Assembly: GCA_036846645.1 (NCBI GenBank)
Contig: DAIUBN010000120.1
Coordinates: 1-9,658 of the forward strand
Source: JAAYUD01 sp036846645
GTDB lineage: Bacteria; Bacteroidota; Bacteroidia; Bacteroidales; Bacteroidaceae
Reading direction: 5' to 3'
DNA length: 9,658 nt
This document shows positions 1 through 7,316 of this stretch, piece after piece (within the stretch, counting starts at the first letter, position 1; each line of letters opens with the position of its first letter). The position numbers and the translations under genes are program-made. Below the pieces are notes generated by a model. That model was not told the origin of the DNA, did not search any database, and worked only from the letters and a program-made list of their open reading frames with translations.

Positions 1-470
1 GCTTTCTGACGTTCGCCATCGCTCAGCGTATTGATTCTACGTTTGGCAAGATTGCTTATACCTACCATATTGATGGCGCCTTCTACAATCTTCTCGTCGG
101 TTTCTCCAAGTTTACCCCAAAAGTCGGTATAAGGTGTGCGCCCCAGTTCTACAAGTTCTCTCACTGTCATGCCTTCTACTTCGCAACGGTCGGTAAGTAC
201 CAGGCTGATGAGGGTAGCCAGTTCGGAGCGCGAATAGTGTTTGATATCTCGCCCTTCGAGCAAGATTGTACCACTCAGTGCTTCTTGTGCTAGCGAGAGG
301 GTACGAAGCAGCGTTGACTTGCCTGCTCCGTTTGTGCCGAGCAAGCAAGTCAACTCTCCACATTGTAGCGAAGTACAAATATTACTCGCTACAATGTGAG
401 GTGCATTTTTTCCAGGATAACCAATTGATAACTGGTCTATCTTTATTGTCTCGCTATCTTTTGCTTCCAC
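1..470 (-). CDS. FecE/BtuD-type ABC transporter ATP-binding protein (3' end cut by window edge)
   Basis: Nucleotide-binding subunit of an importer of the iron-siderophore/cobalamin class; it would power a membrane permease from the cytoplasm. About 156 residues are in the window; Walker B and the H-loop lie outside. Visible are a likely A-loop Tyr (about residue 18), a Walker A motif GTNGAGKST (45-53), the segment TVRELVELGRTPY (102-114) typical of FecE-like proteins, and the signature LSDGERQK (149-156). Two positions are unusual: the Q-loop Gln is replaced (VLTDR, where FecE has LLPQH), and the signature has Asp for the second Gly and Glu for Gln. The GTG start is the only reasonable choice: the frame has a TGA shortly upstream inside carB and no ATG between. 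The carB stop ends at 472 and the GTG begins at 470, so it is probably translated by coupling. No permease or binding-protein gene is visible. The substrate is unknown. Confidence 0.88.
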   Translation of the reverse strand, partial: MEAKDSETIKIDQLSIGYPGKNAPHIVASNICTSLQCGELTCLLGTNGAGKSTLLRTLSLAQEALSGTILLEGRDIKHYSRSELATLISLVLTDRCEVEGMTVRELVELGRTPYTDFWGKLGETDEKIVEGAINMVGISNLAKRRINTLSDGERQK

Positions 471-471
471 C

Positions 472-3400
472 TTATTTATATTCCGCCCAACTGCGTATCT
501 TCAAATCATCGAGTGTCATGGTGCAGAATGCTTTGATAAATGCATCGGCTAGACGAGCGTTGGTGATAAGGGGTACATTGAGATCGATTGCGGCACGACG
601 AATCTTATATCCGTTGGTGAGCTCGCCTACTGTGAGGTTCTTCGGAATGTTCACCACCATGTCGATTTCGTGCTTGTGAAGCATATCAAGTGCCTGTGGA
701 TTGCCTTCTTCGCTTGGCCAGTATACCAATGTACTGGGTATATTGTTCATGGCAAGTGCCAGATAAGTACCTTTCGTGGCATAGAGTTTATAGCCTTTGT
801 CGACCAGCATGCGGGCGGCACTCATCATGTCGGCCTTCTGGCGTTGTGTACCGGTAGACAACAATACTGATTTCTTCGGAATGCGATAGCCTACAGATAG
901 CATGGCTTTGAGCAGCGCACTTGATGTATTCTCACCGATACAGCCTACTTCACCGGTAGACGACATATCTACACCGAGTACGGGATCGGCCTTCTGCAAG
1001 CGGTTGAAAGAGAACTGAGAGGCTTTGATACCTACATAGTCCAAGTCGAAGAGGTTCTTCGATGGCTTTTCTACCGGAATGCCCAGCATGATCTTTGTAG
1101 CCAGTTCGATAAGATTCAGCTTCAATACCTTGCTGACGAATGGGAACGAACGCGAAGCACGCAGATTGCACTCGATGACCTTGATGTCGTTTTCGCGAGC
1201 CAGATACTGGATGTTGAATGGTCCGGAGATATGCAGTTCGCGAGCTATCTCACGACTGATATGTTTGATGCGTCGAACAGTTTCGACATATAGTTTCTGT
1301 GGTGGGAACTGGATAGTAGCATCACCGGAGTGGACACCGGCAAATTCGATGTGCTCACTGATGGCGTAGGCGATAATCTCACCGTCGCGGGCTACAGCAT
1401 CCATTTCTACTTCCTTGGCGTGCTCGATGAAACGGCTCACTACTACAGGATGTTTCTTCGAGATATTGGCTGCCAGTTCGAGGAATTTCACTAGCTCTTC
1501 ATTGTTGGAGCATACGTTCATTGCAGCACCAGAAAGAACGTAAGACGGGCGCACCAATACCGGGAATCCTACTTTCTGAACGAAAGCATCGATATCTTCC
1601 ATAGAGGTGAGCTCTTGCCATTCGGGCTGATCAACCTTGATGCGGTCGAGCATTTCGGAGAACTTGTTGCGGTCTTCGGCATTGTCGATGTACTTGGCAG
1701 ATGTTCCGAGGATATTTACTTTCTGTTCGTCGAGGCGCATTGCCAGGTTGTTAGGAATCTGACCGCCGGTAGATACGATAACGCCATGAGGTGTTTCGAG
1801 GTCGATGATATCCATCACTCTTTCGAAGGTCAGTTCGTCGAAGTAGAGTCTGTCGCACATATCGTAGTCCGTCGACACAGTCTCTGGATTATAATTTATC
1901 ATGACCGAACGGAATCCTTCTTTTCGTATGGTGTTGAGTGCCTGAACGCCGCACCAGTCGAACTCGACAGACGAACCGATACGGTAGGCTCCCGAGCCGA
2001 GAACCACTACCGAACGTTTATCATTTTCGAAATTGATGTCGTGTTCGATGCCGCTATAAGTAAGGTATAGATAGTTGGTCTGAGCCGGATATTCGGCAGC
2101 CAGCGTATCAATCTGTTTTACTGACGGAACAAGTCCGATGCTCTTACGGTAGTTGCGCACCATCATGATGCCATCTTCCAGTTCGCCTTCGTAACCAATG
2201 GCACGAGCTATCTGGAAGTCGGAGAAGCCTTGTACTTTGGCTTTGCGAAGTAGTGCTGTCGACATTTCGAAGAGTTGGGAATGATTGTTGCCCCATGCTT
2301 CGAGTTCGTTGGCAGTGACGATGATGTTCATCAGCTTCTGCAAGAACCAATTATCTATTTTTGTAAGTTCGTGAACCTGGTCGATGGTATATCCTGCTCT
2401 AAATGCTTTAGAAATTAAGAATATACGTTTGTCGGTGGGCTGACGCAGTGCCTTGTCGAGATCGTCGATAACAAGTTCCTTGTTTTCTACAAAACCGTGC
2501 ATGCCCTGACCAATCATACGGAGACCCTTCTGAATGGCTTCTTCGAATGTGCGGCCTATTGCCATTACTTCGCCGACGGATTTCATCGAACTACCCAATT
2601 CTTTGTCTACTCCACGGAACTTACCTAAGTCCCAACGTGGTATTTTGCAGACTACATAGTCGAGTGCCGGTTCGAAGAATGCGCTGGTGGTCTTTGTCAC
2701 CGAGTTTTTCAATTCGAACAGACCGTAGCCGAGACCGAGTTTGGCAGCGACGAAGGCGAGGGGATAACCGGTGGCCTTTGACGCCAAAGCTGAAGAACGA
2801 GACAGACGGGCGTTGACCTCTATCACTCTGTAGTCTTCTGAATTCGGGTCGTAGGCATACTGAACGTTACATTCGCCAACAATTCCGATATGACGGATAA
2901 TTCTTATTGATAGTTCGCGAAGTTTGTGATAATCGCGGTTGCTCAATGTCTGAGAAGGTGCGATAACGATACTCTCACCGGTATGGATGCCGAGCGGATC
3001 GAAGTTTTCCATGTTGCAGACCGTGATACAATTGTCGTAACGGTCGCGAACGACTTCGTATTCTACCTCTTTCCAGCCTTTCAGACTCTTCTCTACCAAG
3101 ACCTGTGGAGAGAACGAGAATGCTTTTTCTGCCAGTATATTGAGTTGTTCCTCATTGTCGCAGAAGCCCGAGCCCAGTCCGCCGAGAGCATAGGCGGCAC
3201 GGATAATGACCGGATATCCCAGCTCTTTGGCTGCTTTGCGGGCATCTTCTATATTTTCTACCGCTTGACTCTTGATAGTGTTGACTTTGATTTCGTTGAG
3301 TTTGTCGACAAAGAGTTCGCGGTCTTCAGTGTCCATGATGGCTTGAACCGGAGTACCTAGCACACGGAGATTGTATTTCTCGAGCACGCCAGTCTTGAAG

Positions 3401-3699
3401 AGTTCTACACCGCAATTCAATGCTGTCTGTCCACCGAAGGCAAGCATAATGCCGTCAGGCTGTTCCTTCTGGATCACCTTCTCTACGAAATAGGGGGTGA
3501 CAGGGAGGAAATATATCTGGTCGGCTACACCTTCCGAAGTCTGCACCGTAGCAATGTTCGGGTTGATTAGTATAGTCTCTATGTTCTCTTCTTTCAGCGC
3601 TTTGAGTGCCTGTGAACCGGAGTAATCGAATTCGCCGGCTTCACCTATCTTCAACGCTCCCGATCCGAGGAGCAATACCTTCTTTATATTATCTTTCAT
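472..3699 (-). CDS. carB: Carbamoyl-phosphate synthase large subunit
   Basis: Makes carbamoyl phosphate from bicarbonate, two ATP and ammonia supplied by CarA, feeding pyrimidine and arginine synthesis. At 1075 residues it has the usual CarB length. It shows two homologous synthetase halves: the first with EFDYSGSQALKALKEE (23-38), an ATP-grasp core including Arg167 and Glu213, and VIEVNAR (292-298); the second with VEFDWCGVQAL, RPSYVLSGAAMNV, HSGD and VIECNLR. A C-terminal MGS-type regulatory domain runs from about residue 940. Sequence details (IATVQTSEG, PAQTNYLYLTYSG, VEFDWC, PSYVLSGAAMNV, ADPVLGVDMSSTGEV) resemble animal CAD/CPS1 as I recall them more than E. coli CarB. In the MGS domain Thr975, Thr978 and Asn1017 match the nucleotide site, but Trp994 replaces the Lys that holds the UMP/IMP phosphate in E. 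coli. The start lies nine bases after the carA stop. No frameshift is seen. Confidence 0.98.
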   Translation of the reverse strand: MKDNIKKVLLLGSGALKIGEAGEFDYSGSQALKALKEENIETILINPNIATVQTSEGVADQIYFLPVTPYFVEKVIQKEQPDGIMLAFGGQTALNCGVELFKTGVLEKYNLRVLGTPVQAIMDTEDRELFVDKLNEIKVNTIKSQAVENIEDARKAAKELGYPVIIRAAYALGGLGSGFCDNEEQLNILAEKAFSFSPQVLVEKSLKGWKEVEYEVVRDRYDNCITVCNMENFDPLGIHTGESIVIAPSQTLSNRDYHKLRELSIRIIRHIGIVGECNVQYAYDPNSEDYRVIEVNARLSRSSALASKATGYPLAFVAAKLGLGYGLFELKNSVTKTTSAFFEPALDYVVCKIPRWDLGKFRGVDKELGSSMKSVGEVMAIGRTFEEAIQKGLRMIGQGMHGFVENKELVIDDLDKALRQPTDKRIFLISKAFRAGYTIDQVHELTKIDNWFLQKLMNIIVTANELEAWGNNHSQLFEMSTALLRKAKVQGFSDFQIARAIGYEGELEDGIMMVRNYRKSIGLVPSVKQIDTLAAEYPAQTNYLYLTYSGIEHDINFENDKRSVVVLGSGAYRIGSSVEFDWCGVQALNTIRKEGFRSVMINYNPETVSTDYDMCDRLYFDELTFERVMDIIDLETPHGVIVSTGGQIPNNLAMRLDEQKVNILGTSAKYIDNAEDRNKFSEMLDRIKVDQPEWQELTSMEDIDAFVQKVGFPVLVRPSYVLSGAAMNVCSNNEELVKFLELAANISKKHPVVVSRFIEHAKEVEMDAVARDGEIIAYAISEHIEFAGVHSGDATIQFPPQKLYVETVRRIKHISREIARELHISGPFNIQYLARENDIKVIECNLRASRSFPFVSKVLKLNLIELATKIMLGIPVEKPSKNLFDLDYVGIKASQFSFNRLQKADPVLGVDMSSTGEVGCIGENTSSALLKAMLSVGYRIPKKSVLLSTGTQRQKADMMSAARMLVDKGYKLYATKGTYLALAMNNIPSTLVYWPSEEGNPQALDMLHKHEIDMVVNIPKNLTVGELTNGYKIRRAAIDLNVPLITNARLADAFIKAFCTMTLDDLKIRSWAEYK

Positions 3700-3708
3700 A
3701 ATGAATCG

Positions 3709-4836
3709 TTAGTCTTTAAAGAGATTAATAAATTGGTCGAACAAGAACTCAGTATCGGTAGGTCCGCTGGCAGCTTCGGGATGGAACTGAGCCGAGAACC
3801 ATGGATTCTTTTTGTGGCGGATACCTTCGTTCGAACCATCGTTCATATTGATAAAGAGTGGTTCCCAATCGCTGCCCAAAGTATTGTTGTCGACAGCAAA
3901 ACCATGGTTTTGGGTGGTGATGAAACAATGTTCGGTTCCCACTTGTCTTACAGGTTGGTTGTGGCTGCGGTGTCCATATTTCAATTTATATATCTTTGCT
4001 CCACCTGCAACAGAAAGTAGCTGGTTGCCCATGCAGATTCCGAAGATGGGAAGTTTCTCGTTGCTCATGGCTTTGCGAAGGTGCTCTACTGCTTCGCTGC
4101 AATTGTTCGGATCGCCAGGGCCGTTGCTGATAAACAGTCCGTCAAATTCTAGATTGTTATAGTCGTAATTCCAAGGCACGCGGATAATCTCCACATCGCG
4201 TTTCAACAGACAACGAATAATATTATCTTTCACACCACAATCTACGAGCACTACTTTCTTCTTGTCTTTTCCTTCGTTGTAGCGAATCACTTCTTTGCAA
4301 GACACACGGTCTACATAATTGATGGCACTATAATCGGGCATTTCGGGCATTTCTGCTTTGTAGGGGTCGCCAAATACGATGCTTCCCATCATTACACCCT
4401 GTTCACGAAGTTTCTTGGTCAGAGCACGAGTATCTATTCCGGTGATACCTGGAATCTGCTCGCGTTTGAGCCATGTTGCCAAACTCTCTACAGCATTCCA
4501 ATGACTGTATTCTGTAGAATAGTCGCACACAATGATTGCTTCGGCATGAATCTTCTCGCTCTCCATGAAGTCGGCAATACCGTTTTCTCCAATAGTAAAA
4601 GGTGGCACACCATAGTTGCCGATAAGTGGGAAAGTAAGCGTCATCAGCTGTCCGGCATAAGAAGGGTCGGTCAAACTTTCAGGATAACCGTTCATTGCCG
4701 TATTGAACACTACTTCTCCGGCAATCGGCTTTTCATAACCGAAAGACGTTCCACAAAAGCGAGAGCCGTCACTCAGTATCAGCGTTGCCTGAGTAGCTCC
4801 TGTGTTTTCTGTCGATGTATTATTCGTTTTATTCAT
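3709..4836 (-). CDS. carA: Carbamoyl-phosphate synthase small (glutaminase) subunit
   Basis: Hydrolyses glutamine and passes ammonia to CarB through the complex's internal tunnel. It has 375 residues, close to the E. coli protein. The N-terminal small-chain domain carries GEVVFNTAMNGYPESLTDPS and IGNYGV. The C-terminal class I amidotransferase domain has ISNGPGDP, the nucleophile elbow GICMGNQLL (Cys268) and QFHPEA (His352, Glu354), a complete catalytic triad at positions almost identical to E. coli Cys269/His353/Glu355. The first 15 or so residues are a polar Asn/Thr-rich stretch before the first strand, so the ATG chosen is reasonable though a slightly later start cannot be excluded. The gene starts 22 bases after the purF-like stop and ends nine bases before carB. 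There is room for neither promoter nor terminator, so all three are probably cotranscribed. Confidence 0.98.
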   Translation of the reverse strand: MNKTNNTSTENTGATQATLILSDGSRFCGTSFGYEKPIAGEVVFNTAMNGYPESLTDPSYAGQLMTLTFPLIGNYGVPPFTIGENGIADFMESEKIHAEAIIVCDYSTEYSHWNAVESLATWLKREQIPGITGIDTRALTKKLREQGVMMGSIVFGDPYKAEMPEMPDYSAINYVDRVSCKEVIRYNEGKDKKKVVLVDCGVKDNIIRCLLKRDVEIIRVPWNYDYNNLEFDGLFISNGPGDPNNCSEAVEHLRKAMSNEKLPIFGICMGNQLLSVAGGAKIYKLKYGHRSHNQPVRQVGTEHCFITTQNHGFAVDNNTLGSDWEPLFINMNDGSNEGIRHKKNPWFSAQFHPEAASGPTDTEFLFDQFINLFKD

Positions 4837-4858
4837 TATTAATTATATATGTTGTCTG

Positions 4859-6742
4859 TTAGAATTGATATACTTTTTCGATGTAGTTGATAAATGCCTG
4901 ATTGAGCATCTTAATACCGCCTGGAGTAGGGTAGTTGCCACTGAAGTACCAGTCGCCCAGATGATTGGGACATGCTTCGTGAAGTCCTTCGAGCGGTTGA
5001 TATACAATCTGTATCTTTGCCTTGGTCTGCGGAGTTCTGAGCAGTTGTACCATCTTCTGCGATATTTCTTCGTCGGTGAATGGGGCATAAATCTCTTTTA
5101 CATAGTTCACCATTTGTTCTTTGGGCTTGTTCACCTGTTCTTTCGATTTGCGGTAGGCTGCTTCGATAACATAGCGCATTTCGCGGTCTTTGAGCAATTC
5201 GATGGCTGCTTTGAAAGCAATGAATTCGCTCATCTTCGACATGTCTATACCGTAATAGTCGGGATAGCGAATCTGTGGCGAAGAACTGACGACGACAATT
5301 TTCTTCGGTTCCAATCTATCTAGAATACTCAGAATACTTTGTTTCAATGTTGTGCCTCGAACGATACTGTCGTCTATAATGACCAGATTATCTACTTTCG
5401 GTTCCAAACAGCCGTAAGTGATATCATAGACATGGGCTGCCAAGTCGTTGCGGCGGTTGCCTTCTGCAATGAAAGTACGAAGCTTGATATCTTTGTAGGC
5501 CACTTTCTCACTGCGAATACGGCGAGAAAGAATAGCTTCCAGTTCGTCGAGCGAAGGATTGTGCCCCAAAGCTTTTATCTTTTGTACTTTCTCTTCATTC
5601 AAGTAGTTGTCCAATCCATCTAGCATACCGTAGTAGGCCACTTCGGCAGTGTTGGGAATATATGAGAAAACCGTGTGGTCCACATCATAATTTATCGCTT
5701 TAAGAATGTTTGGAACCAGCTTACGACCCAAATCTTTTCTTTCGCGGTAGATATCTCTATCGCCGCCACGAGAGAAGTAAATGCGTTCGAAAGAGCAAGC
5801 TCTCTTCTCTTTTGCTTTGATAATTTGCTGAGTATGCAACTTGCCGTATTTGTTGATGATCAAAGCCTGACCCGGTTGCAGCTCTTTTACCGTTTCGAGG
5901 GGAACATTGAAAGTAGTCTGAATGACAGGACGCTCAGAAGCCAGAACGATGACTTCATCGTCGGCATAATAGAATGCTGGTCGAATGCCCCACGGATCGC
6001 GCATCGAAAACATCTCACCGCTACCAGTCAGTCCGTTGATGACATATCCACCGTCCCATACCTTGCTCGATGTCTTCAGTACGTTGGCAACATCCATATT
6101 ATCTTCTATATAATTGGTGATGTCCATTCCTTTGCGGCCTTCGGCAGTAGCCAGGTTGTATACCCTTTCTACTTCACGGTCGAGGCGGTGTCCCATCTGC
6201 TCCAATATTATATAGGTATCAGAATATTCTCTTGGATGTTGTCCGATAGAAGTGATGCTCTTGAATATCTCGTCAACGTTGGTCATATTGAAGTTACCAC
6301 ATACAGCGAGGTTCTTTGCTCTCCAGTTGTTGCGTCGTAAGAATGGATGAACAAAAGAAATACCGGAACGACCTGTCGTACTATAACGCAAATGCCCCAT
6401 GTAGGCTTCACCTACAAAGGGCAATTGATGAGCGGCAAACTCCACGTCGTTCAGTTGTTCGGGAGTATATTCCTTAAATTTATTCATGATGGTGCCAAAG
6501 ATCTCGGTGATGGCACCCGAACCTAAAGCTCTTTCACGAAACATGTATTCTTCGCCAGGAGCAGCATCTAGTTTGACGCATGCCAATCCGGCGCCTTCCT
6601 GGCCGCGGTTGTGCTGTTTCTCCATTAATAGATAGAGCTTGTTGAGGCCATACATCCACGAGCCATATTTCTTTTCGTAATAAGATAGTGGTTTCAGCAG
6701 TCTTATCATTGCTACACCACATTCATGCTTTAGTTGTTCCAT
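4859..6742 (-). CDS. purF: Amidophosphoribosyltransferase, long diverged PurF type
   Basis: Predicted to make 5-phosphoribosylamine from PRPP and glutamine, the first committed purine step. The N-terminal class II glutaminase domain begins with a short propeptide before Cys8 (MEQLKHE, then CGV), expected to be removed so Cys becomes N-terminal. NRGQ (45-48), GHLRYSTTG (116-124) and a conserved SDT follow. The C-terminal phosphoribosyltransferase domain has the PRPP motif VIIDDSIVRGTT (454-465) and SSPQIRYPDYYGIDM. Oddities: 627 residues against about 470-510 for usual PurF; about 30 extra residues near 378-412 before LRTFI; a longer C-terminal tail ending in a GDWYFSGNYPTPGG segment; and VCGN (147-150) where typical PurF has HNGN, putting Cys148 at the oxyanion-hole Asn. 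The KLN part of the usual flexible loop is also not recognisable. A second, canonical PurF may exist elsewhere, so the symbol is less certain than the family. First gene of the carAB operon. Confidence 0.88.
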   Translation of the reverse strand: MEQLKHECGVAMIRLLKPLSYYEKKYGSWMYGLNKLYLLMEKQHNRGQEGAGLACVKLDAAPGEEYMFRERALGSGAITEIFGTIMNKFKEYTPEQLNDVEFAAHQLPFVGEAYMGHLRYSTTGRSGISFVHPFLRRNNWRAKNLAVCGNFNMTNVDEIFKSITSIGQHPREYSDTYIILEQMGHRLDREVERVYNLATAEGRKGMDITNYIEDNMDVANVLKTSSKVWDGGYVINGLTGSGEMFSMRDPWGIRPAFYYADDEVIVLASERPVIQTTFNVPLETVKELQPGQALIINKYGKLHTQQIIKAKEKRACSFERIYFSRGGDRDIYRERKDLGRKLVPNILKAINYDVDHTVFSYIPNTAEVAYYGMLDGLDNYLNEEKVQKIKALGHNPSLDELEAILSRRIRSEKVAYKDIKLRTFIAEGNRRNDLAAHVYDITYGCLEPKVDNLVIIDDSIVRGTTLKQSILSILDRLEPKKIVVVSSSPQIRYPDYYGIDMSKMSEFIAFKAAIELLKDREMRYVIEAAYRKSKEQVNKPKEQMVNYVKEIYAPFTDEEISQKMVQLLRTPQTKAKIQIVYQPLEGLHEACPNHLGDWYFSGNYPTPGGIKMLNQAFINYIEKVYQF

Positions 6743-6970
6743 ATATTGCTTTGTCCCTTTTTTATTAATTTGTTATCACTGTTATTATTCATCTCTTTTT
6801 TTGTTCACAAATGGTCGTATTGCATCCTGCCGACACCTTCAGGACGGCATTCTGTAGATAGAGCGTATGTTTGCATTGATTTAAAATAAAAGAAAAAGGA
6901 AGTACAGGCAACAGATTTTTGCTTGTATATGCATGTTTTATAATAATACATTTTACTTCTTTTATTTCAG
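6743..6970 (-). promoter_or_regulatory. Long 5' leader of the purF-carAB operon, with GC-rich hairpin and short upstream ORFs
   Basis: About 225 bases separate the predicted transcription start (near 6970) from the purF ATG. Most is AT-rich, but 6821-6850 forms a GC-rich island. It can fold as TGC(6849-6847)-TCCTG(6844-6840), ten-base loop, CAGGA(6829-6825)-GCA(6823-6821); a competing GCCG/CGGC pairing uses part of the same bases. The island also lies in an open frame: an ATG at 6876 gives 23 codons to a TGA ending at 6805 (starting MQTYALSTEC, ending RMQYDHL), extendable to 48 codons from an ATG at 6951. A second short frame, 6792-6730, overlaps the purF start out of frame. The element could be a leader peptide, a cis-acting RNA or both. 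I recognise no known riboswitch class and see no T-run after the hairpin. Confidence 0.4.
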
Positions 6971-6990
6971 TTTGCAAAGTTAGTGCAAAC
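6970..6990. promoter_or_regulatory. Inverted repeat over the -7 element (candidate operator)
   Basis: GTTTGCA (6970-6976), a seven-base spacer, then TGCAAAC (6984-6990): a perfect 7-bp inverted repeat. The -7 element of the purF promoter lies inside it, so a bound dimer would block RNA polymerase. Part of one arm is the promoter consensus itself (TTTG followed by CA), so some symmetry may be chance. Confidence 0.4.
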
Positions 6991-7006
6991 CGACCGCAAT
7001 AGCAAA
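6975..7006 (-). promoter_or_regulatory. Bacteroides-type promoter of the purF-carAB operon
   Basis: On the minus strand there is TTTG (7006-7003), exactly 20 bases, then TAACTTTG (6982-6975). This fits the Bacteroidota sigma-ABfr consensus TTTG-N19-21-TAnnTTTG with no mismatch. Transcription should start a few bases further on, near 6970, pointing at purF. Confidence 0.75.
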
Positions 7007-7112
7007 AATAAAATAGAAAATTTATTTTTTTTATTGTCTTATCTGCTTCGTCTGTTTTTAGCTATAACTCTATCCACTTTGTTGAATAGAATAGCCATTT
7101 TGCTGAATATTG

Positions 7113-7143
7113 TTTTCGGGCAACAGTCAAAGCATTACCTTTG
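7113..7143 (+). promoter_or_regulatory. Plus-strand Bacteroides-type promoter
   Basis: TACCTTTG (7136-7143), followed by CA, is a perfect -7 element. A -33-like TTTT lies at 7113-7116, giving a 19-base spacer; the last base departs from TTTG. Transcription would start near 7148 and run towards the 3' end of the DUF3256-like gene. No annotated plus-strand gene lies downstream. Confidence 0.5.
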
Positions 7144-7278
7144 CATCAGTAAAAACATAGAAATTGTTTCATAATTAGTATAGTTAATAAATATTCAAAC
7201 ACTCTTAACCAAGTACTACAAAACAATGCAGGTACCCAATAAATTCAAGTATATTGATTATGGGGTCTCTGTAGAAAT

Positions 7279-7310
7279 TAAAAAACTGTTCTATTTTCAA
7301 TTAACAGTTT
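7279..7310 (-). terminator. AT-rich intrinsic terminator downstream of the DUF3256-like gene
   Basis: On the minus strand an 8-bp perfect stem (AAACTGTT, 12-base loop, AACAGTTT) runs straight into a run of six Ts. The stem is AT-rich, so it may be weak; it sits about 45 bases after the stop codon of the DUF3256-like gene. Confidence 0.45.
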
Positions 7311-7316
7311 ATACCG

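Noticed and set aside
5675..6340. A 221-codon open frame on the plus strand, inside the purF-like gene
   Set aside because: It lies wholly antisense to a well-supported coding region, has no recognisable domain and no promoter in front; the same holds for the plus-strand frames at 1615-2070 and 2926-3360 within carB.
6789..6977. A 62-codon minus-strand frame in the purF leader
   Set aside because: It needs a TTG start overlapping the -7 promoter element, so it would begin upstream of the predicted transcription start; its composition looks random.
6970..6990. Likeness of the inverted repeat arms (GCAAAC) to the E. coli PurR operator
   Set aside because: The arm order and seven-base spacing differ from the compact PurR palindrome, and PurR of the E. 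coli type is not expected in Bacteroidota; the shared hexamer is probably coincidence.
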